Part shown: positions 17,740-22,497 of the stretch, in pieces
How positions within the stretch are numbered: the stretch's first letter is position 1
Layout of the letters: every line of letters starts with the position of its first letter
NCBI GenBank assembly: GCA_037447655.1
Contig: JBBHKE010003583.1
Location: forward strand, 16,935 to 39,431
Length of the DNA: 22,497 nt
Source of the DNA: Zygnema cylindricum
Taxonomy: Eukaryota; Streptophyta; Zygnematophyceae; Zygnematales; Zygnemataceae
Reading direction: 5' to 3'
Position numbers and translations under genes: made by a program
The notes under the pieces: model-generated
Databases searched by the model: none
What the model was told of the DNA's origin: nothing
The model's input: only the letters and a program-made list of their open reading frames with translations

Positions 17740-18140
17740 GTGAAGTGTTGTCATAGCTAGCAACAAAAACCTCATTTCTTACTACTAGTCTTAAAACCCT
17801 TATCATCTAAGATCGACGTAGAGATAAGATTCTTGTTTAATTCTAGAATAAAAAGAACATTAGAGAAAGTTATTATGGATGTCTTGCCATCAACTAAGAC
17901 TCTCAGATCAACAGATCCCACAAAATTAGTTGTTACTATTCTCCCATCCCCATACTCTATCTCTACAGTAGGGATCTTTCTCATTTTGGTGAACAATGGT
18001 TTTTCTCTACAAATATGCATATCTTTCTCATTTTGGTAAACAATGGTTTTTCTCTACACATATGCATAGAGGCTCTTGAATCAACAATCCATCTTTCTTT
18101 AGGAGCTTCTTTTACTCCACCGAGAGCACACTTTTGCCTC
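17740..18140 (-). pseudogene. Element C protease, broken by a 47-bp duplication
   Basis: The active site reads RWIVDSRASMHMCREKPLFT: the D-S-G-A motif has become D-S-R-A. Then a 47-bp tandem repeat shifts the frame, and the protease resumes as IPTVEIEYGDGRIVTTNFVG and NVLFILELNKNLISTSILDD. It sits between gag and integrase in copia order. Confidence 0.8.
17974..18067. repeat. 47-bp tandem duplication in the C protease
   Basis: Copies at 17974-18020 and 18021-18067 differ at only a couple of positions (a G/A and an A/C). Since 47 is not a multiple of three, the duplication alone destroys the protease frame. Confidence 0.92.
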
Positions 18141-19232
18141 TTTGGAATCTCCGGGTCACCTTTCACCTCCAACTCCTCGTTGAAGAGAAGTTCTTCATCA
18201 TCTTCATCGGAATCCTCTCCCATGACTTGTGTTGCCACAAATGCCTTCTTCTTTCCTGCGGTTGATTTTCCGATCCGCCCTTCCTTCAATCCCAACGTTG
18301 TCGGTTTAGTACACTCCGCCATGTAATGTCCCGGCTTCTTACAAAAGTGAAAGAACCCCTTCGAAGGCGTCGATTCTGATTCGTCCGATTGGTTTCCTCT
18401 TCCTCCTCCACCAAAGTTTCTATAAGGTATCTTGGAATTCTTATCTCCCTATTTAGTTCAAACAACCAATGCTTAAACACTCTTTCCTCCTCTCTGAATC
18501 TCAATTGTGCTTTCCCAAACCAAAATCATTTCAACGGAGTTCAAAATCCATCGATGATCTGGCAAATCTTAAAACCTATTAACAATGTTTTCATACTCAT
18601 CTGGGAGTTTCTTCAACAAAGTATTCACCTTCTCAATCTCGGTTTCCATTTATCGTGCACTCTCCAACTCCATGAAAATCCCGGCCAAGTCATTACAAAA
18701 GTCTAACATCTTTCCCCATTTGTACACATATGCTTGTACCTTGTGATCTGCTAGCTTTTGCTGCTGAATCGTATCGCTCTTGTAAATGTTGACAAGAGCC
18801 TCCCACAACTAGTCCGTCCTTCCACATGAAGATGAGTTGTAGCAACAGCTTAAGTGAGACGTCCGAGAATAAAATGAGTCGCCACGGTGTTGGTTAAATC
18901 CCATATTTTAGTGTCATTTGCCTCGTTGTTCTGAACATTTGCTACCAAAACCAATCCACTAGTCATATGTGTGAGTTTCTCCTTCCCTTTCTCCTTCTTT
19001 GTGTCCAACACGATGCATCTCCAACATCTTTCACCACCTTTGCCTATGTAGATGCTCCTATGAATCGAGATCCTCCAATCCCTTGTGGAACTCCCAATTT
19101 TGCAGTAAGCCAACGCACACGACCACTCACAATGCCCTATAGCCGTTTTTCAAACAATGCACCCCTCATCATGGTTTCCAAATATATGATCCTTGCTCCA
19201 TTGAAAATGGGCACCATAAAGGTTGGGCCCAT
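18141..19232 (-). pseudogene. Element C gag, heavily broken
   Basis: Starts at the ATG in the primer site (19232-19230) with MGPTFMVPIFNGARIIYLET and no other ATG between it and the upstream in-frame TAG. TAG follows MMRGALFEKRL. Later parts in shifted frames match gag of A: KGKEKLTHMTSGLVLVANVQ, NDTKIWDLTNTVATHFILGR, and the knuckle FHFCKKPGHYMAEC, where Phe replaces the first Cys. The acidic linker EDSDEDDEELLFNEELEVKG joins directly to protease, showing that gag and pol were one frame in this family. Confidence 0.8.
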
Positions 19233-19236
19233 AACT
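19221..19236 (-). promoter_or_regulatory. Primer-binding site of element C
   Basis: AGTTATGGGCCCAACC directly follows the LTR-end ACA. It matches the complement of the initiator tRNA-Met anticodon arm with one inserted A and one G-to-A change relative to A's site. Confidence 0.8.
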
Positions 19237-19705
19237 TGTAATTTTGTGACCTCCACTAGTCCACAAAATGCCCAGCTTATATGAAGCCTCTAAGATAATA
19301 TTTTCACTTTTTACTTTGGCAATGAATAAGTGCAACCCTGGCACGCAAAAACTCTAACGAACTACACCCCTTTGTAGCGTGGACTCCCCTGAGTCCGTAG
19401 CATAAAGAATCACTGAAATTACTCACCTAAGGATTACGTTATGGCCGGCCAAAGATGGCCTGTAAATACAAAAACACTCTAGGAGAGAGGCGGCTACCAT
19501 AATTTTTCCGAAGTCCTAAGCTCTCTCTCTAAACCTACTACTAGTGTACCTTTAACCAATTAACAGGCTGTAAGGTAGAAGAGGGTACAGGTAGCGCTGT
19601 ACTTCTTGTACAACCATAGTACGGCATGATCGCTCAGCTCATACGTGTCAGTTCCTGAGCCGTAGTTGCTCCCCCCGTGATATCCGTTGTCCAACCATAT
19701 CTCAC

Positions 19706-19711
19706 CACGTG
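19706..19711 (-). promoter_or_regulatory. G-box / ABRE core in LTR C
   Basis: In LTR sense ACACGTGGT, 484 bp from the LTR start. Confidence 0.55.
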
Positions 19712-19947
19712 TCGTCCGCCGACATTGGCTTGCAAAGCGCCAAATGTCCCTTCCGGAATTTTGGCTCCTTTGGGAGCTGTCAATCGCGAACAAAATTTGA
19801 TTTTGTCCGTTGAAATTAGATGTTGTTTCGTTTATTTCGTAGGGTACAATATTTCGTGCGGTATTGTACGTTTGAAGTTCATTTTGTTGCGTATGTGTCT
19901 TCGCGTCACTGTTTAAATATCTATCACATAGAATGTACGTAACGCTT

Positions 19948-20030
19948 CATCAAGACCTAGTGGATAAAGCGAACAGCTACGTCGTACGGCAGTTATCCGA
20001 GAGGTAACAGTATCAATTCTTGCTCCTGAT
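19948..20030 (+). other. Antisense tRNA-like module in LTR C
   Basis: GACCTAGTGGATAAAGC (from 19954) is the clearest A-box/D-arm of the five and resembles tRNA D-arms such as GGCCTAGTGGATAAGGC. The B-box-like GTATCAATTC begins at 20010. ATCA (19948-19951) can pair with TGAT near the 3' end as an acceptor remnant. Only TTT, not TTTT, follows. Confidence 0.55.
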
Positions 20031-20100
20031 AGGCTATCTTTGAAGGCTCTGTGTCTTCTTCCTGTCTTCTTATCTACCTGAGAAAACCATGGTTGCCTGC

Positions 20101-20134
20101 CAGTTCTCAGTGACTACGAGAAGTATGAGAACTG
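20101..20134 (-). other. Conserved LTR stem-loop, copy in C
   Basis: CAGTTCTCA (20101-20109) pairs perfectly with TGAGAACTG (20126-20134). The loop in LTR sense contains ACTTCTCGTAGTCAC. The stem is unrelated in sequence to that of A. AACCATGGTT lies beside it. Confidence 0.75.
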
Positions 20135-20195
20135 TACCATGACCATAGACTAACAAAAGAGATTGAATACAAAATACCCTTTTTCAAAAAAAACA

Positions 20196-21321
20196 TGTGA
20201 TGTCACATGCCATTTGAAAAAATTAAAGTGTCACATGATATATTGCAGACATTTACAACCATCACAAGCATAATCGACATGCACAATCATCACAAACTTA
20301 CATAACGATTTTTTTTTGGGCATTGGGACACTTGAAAAACTTGTACGTAGAATATTTAGTACGATCAAAAGTAAGTTCGTTAAGGTATGATTATATAGGG
20401 ATGCACCGATATTCCCAGAGAGTAGTGGCTAGTGTTGTGTATCTAAAGCCCTCGCGCAGGTATTCCATATGTACCTAAGGTTGGGTATGCGATTAGCGAT
20501 GTATTGCTTTCATATATAGAGGAGATCAATTTTGCAATATTTAGCCAATATATCGGTTGATATCTAATATGTTCGTATAGTGATATATCGAGGTGATGTT
20601 ACGTGAATTAAAAATTTAAAAAACCCCCGCCCCTGGTGACGTTATGTGAACTAAGGGTGGGGCTCCATCAAGCAAAATGCGGGGTTGTTTACTAGAAAAC
20701 GTACCTTTCTTTACTAAGCCATACTGTTTTTTTTATATATGTTTTTTTTACATATTTATCGGAGATTCGGCAAAATTCTCCAAACTTTTGGGCGAAAATT
20801 TCGACCGTCCGATTTTGATTTTTTGAAGCAAACACTCATACTGTCTTGTATGTGGACAGTCTCCTCAACTCTCCTTAAGAGGACACTTGCCTCACACTGG
20901 ACGTGTCTATTGGTACACTTGGAAACAAAAAGGTATCATCCACCGCGGACGAGCGATAACGACCTTATAATTGCCTAAAGCCATGTGCCTTTGTACTAGG
21001 CGGACTTGAAAGCGACAACAAAATCTTTGCCAAAGGATATCTCTTTCACGCGTCTTTTCATTCGTGGAAATGACTTTACGTTTAAAACGTAATGGCAAAC
21101 AATAAAGTACAAATTTTCATTTTGAAAAGGATTTTGAAACGGTTCGTACAACGAAATGACAAGAACGTACAAATTGTACATTTGTGTAGCGGTGCTAAGA
21201 TATTTTAATCTGCGTTCGTCCATACATACGGCGTTTTGATTTTATGCTTTTCGAATCTTTTAACATCATGACCAGTTGAGCAGGAACCTTCGTGGTTCTA
21301 ATCCGAATGCAACAAGAAAGC
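20196..21321. other. Intergenic DNA between C and F
   Basis: No gene is recognised. It starts with a palindrome overlapping the LTR edge (CATGTGATGTCACATG, 20194-20209). A degenerate direct repeat, GGTGATGTTACGTGAATTAA and GGTGACGTTATGTGAACTAA, lies at about 20592 and 20636 around a C-rich stretch. TTACGTTTAAAACGTAA (21076-21092) is an 8-bp inverted repeat. The 14-mer TAGTGTTGTGTATC near 20439 recurs reversed at about 1141-1154, which may mark fragments of one repeat family. Confidence 0.5.
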
Positions 21322-21403
21322 TGTTGAAATTTATGTATTTTCTAGGCCTGTATTGGAAAAAGAAATACAGTAAGTCAGCAAAGGCAACATGCTTCTCGCT
21401 CAA

Positions 21404-21451
21404 CTCTCTCCGGTCCCCATATTTGTTGCAGTCACTGAAGACCAGAGAGAG
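21404..21451 (+). other. Conserved LTR stem-loop, copy in F
   Basis: CTCTCTC-C-GGTC pairs with GACC-A-GAGAGAG: 11 pairs with one mismatch. The loop contains ATTTGTTGCAGTCACTGA. Confidence 0.7.
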
Positions 21452-21506
21452 AGCTAGAGCCATGGCTGTCTAAAGAGGATAGGCTAATTCGTTATTTGTA
21501 CCAAAA

Positions 21507-21582
21507 TGTGTATGTCGGATTCAGGATTTGATCCCCGCCCCTACATCCTAAAATAGACGTTAGATTTAGCCTATAGCTTAGA
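21507..21582 (-). other. Antisense tRNA-like module in LTR F
   Basis: On the minus strand TAAGCTATAGGCTAAATC (A-box-like) is followed by GGATCAAATCC (antisense at 21524-21534), identical to the B-box of A, and by TTTT (AAAA at 21503-21506 on plus). Confidence 0.55.
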
Positions 21583-21941
21583 GTCAACGATGGCATATGT
21601 GGGGTACAATATCTATTTATAAGTCTTGAAGTAGAGAGTTCTAACAAACTAACAAATAACCAAAAACTGTTGTACATCAAATTTGAACCATGGTCTGTGA
21701 TTATATTTGGAGAGGTAATACTTAACCAATAAAGCGTTGACGAAACAATACACGCGACGGGTTTCAAAGATATCTAAACGTTAACGCAACAGCTAATTAG
21801 CGCCAGACTAACGAAAAGGAGCAATTCATGCATGTACGCGAATCTGAACCGTGTAAAATATGTTTTGATCGGACGGCCGCCATTGTAGCCGCCACGCGAA
21901 GTGAGCTTTTGGCGGCATTTGGAGATAGCGTCACGCGGTAC

Positions 21942-21947
21942 CACGTG
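21942..21947 (+). promoter_or_regulatory. G-box in LTR F
   Basis: TACCACGTGGCG contains CACGTG, 620 bp from the LTR start. Confidence 0.55.
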
Positions 21948-22497
21948 GCGCCACATTATTTGATACTGGAGAAGATGGGAGGAGGAACCATGACTCCCGA
22001 TTTCACAGGTGTCACCTTGTGAACCATGTCGTCCAATGGCCGTACAATAAGTACATCTCCAATTGTACCTTCTTGTACTATATAGTGTTCCTATTGGACT
22101 AGGGTTTAGTAGTAGGTAGTCGTGAGTAGGCAGACCAAGACTTAGTGATATTTAGGTACCTCTCTCTAAGAGAGCTTGTAACTATAAAGGTCATCTTTGA
22201 CCAGCCATAACTTAATGCTCGGGTGAGCAAATTCAGTGATTCTTTTTGCTGCGGACTCAGGGGATTCCAAGCTACATAGGGGTGTAGTCGTTCAGAGTCT
22301 TTGCGTGCCAAGCTGGTACTTATTCAGTGGGAAAGTCAAAGTGGGGAATATTGTCCAAAACACATATTCAAGCTTTGCATTCTGTGGTGGAACTGAGCAC
22401 ACAGAAGGTCTTCTCTTCACAGGGGTGAAGGTGTATTGGGGTTCTGATTGTCAAGGGATCATTCATTTGGGTTTATATCAACTTGGAGTCGGCACTA

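Larger units (their letters stand above)
19237..20195 (-). mobile_element. 5' LTR of copia element C (about 959 bp)
   Basis: In element sense it begins near TGTTTTTTTTGAAAAAGG and ends AAAATTACA before the primer site. The start is less certain because the first 20 bp differ from the other copies. It has the stem-loop at 20101-20134, palindrome AACCATGGTT at 20086-20095, the tRNA-like module near 19948-20030, a G-box at 19706-19711 and the hairpin GGCCATCTTTGGCC at 19447-19460. The flank TGTGA (20196-20200) would be its target duplication, but the other copy is lost with the 3' end of C. Confidence 0.75.
21322..22497 (+). mobile_element. Copia LTR F, running off the right edge
   Basis: Begins TGTTGAAATTTATG and still matches the U5 of D at the last base of the window (CTTGGAGTCGGCACTA). 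By comparison with D about 60-70 bp are missing. It contains the stem-loop at 21404-21451, palindrome AGCCATGGCT (21458-21467), the antisense tRNA-like module, a G-box, TATA-like CTATAAAG (22182-22189) and hairpin GGTCATCTTTGACC (22189-22202). It could be a solo LTR or the 5' LTR of an element lying to the right. The five bases before it are AAAGC. Confidence 0.88.

Noticed and set aside
19560-19916. ORFs on both strands in LTR C
   Set aside because: Chance frames in U3 sequence not shared with sister LTRs.
20739-20978. 79-residue plus-strand ORF as an exon
   Set aside because: Composition is not clearly coding and no convincing splice sites or motifs were seen.

Overview
The window looks like repeat-rich nuclear DNA of a land plant. 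The evidence is short exons with T-rich introns on the coding strand, plant-type Ty1/copia polyproteins in the order gag-PR-IN-RT-RH, and primer-binding sites complementary to the anticodon arm of the plant form of initiator tRNA-Met. The species cannot be named from the sequence. No bacterial, CRISPR or rRNA features were seen.

Layout. Positions 1-3400 hold a probable host gene on the minus strand. It has a signal-peptide exon (3272-3379), a large exon (2148-2579) and a further exon (116-304), all phase 0 and probably continuing off the left edge. Two copies of a foldback MITE with TA target duplications lie in its long intron (838-1054) and just upstream of its start (3488-3706). Positions 3784-4493 may be a second non-autonomous transposon bounded by an 11-bp inverted repeat. 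Positions 4494-6180 are intergenic, with a 53-bp tandem duplication. From 6185 to the right edge almost everything is copia-type retrotransposon.

Retrotransposons. E: LTR end, primer site and gag start (about 6367-6811). A: 5' LTR, gag, PR, IN and truncated RT (6812 to about 11185, plus strand). B: second RT, RNase H and 3' LTR (about 11186-13926, plus). C: minus-strand element with 5' LTR at 19237-20195, cut off in RNase H at 13927. D: solo LTR inside C's integrase (15836-17014) with a perfect 5-bp duplication. F: LTR running off the right edge (21322-22497). A and B are joined into a chimera with a duplicated RT and unmatched flanks, which suggests recombination between two insertions. All coding copies are dead: in-frame stops, lost catalytic residues, frameshifts.

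Most interesting signals. (1) The primer site of A, C and E matches the internal anticodon arm of initiator tRNA-Met rather than its 3' end, implying half-tRNA priming. The ATG inside this site is also the apparent gag start codon. (2) All five LTRs (A, B, C, D, F) carry at the same place an antisense tRNA-like module with A-box and B-box, and four of the five have a TTTT tract just after it. This is a candidate Pol III unit inside an LTR. (3) All five carry, about 60-130 bp from the LTR start, a stem-loop whose 18-nt loop is conserved while the stem sequence changes with pairing kept, followed by a self-complementary 10-mer. (4) A G-box (CACGTG) persists in every LTR.
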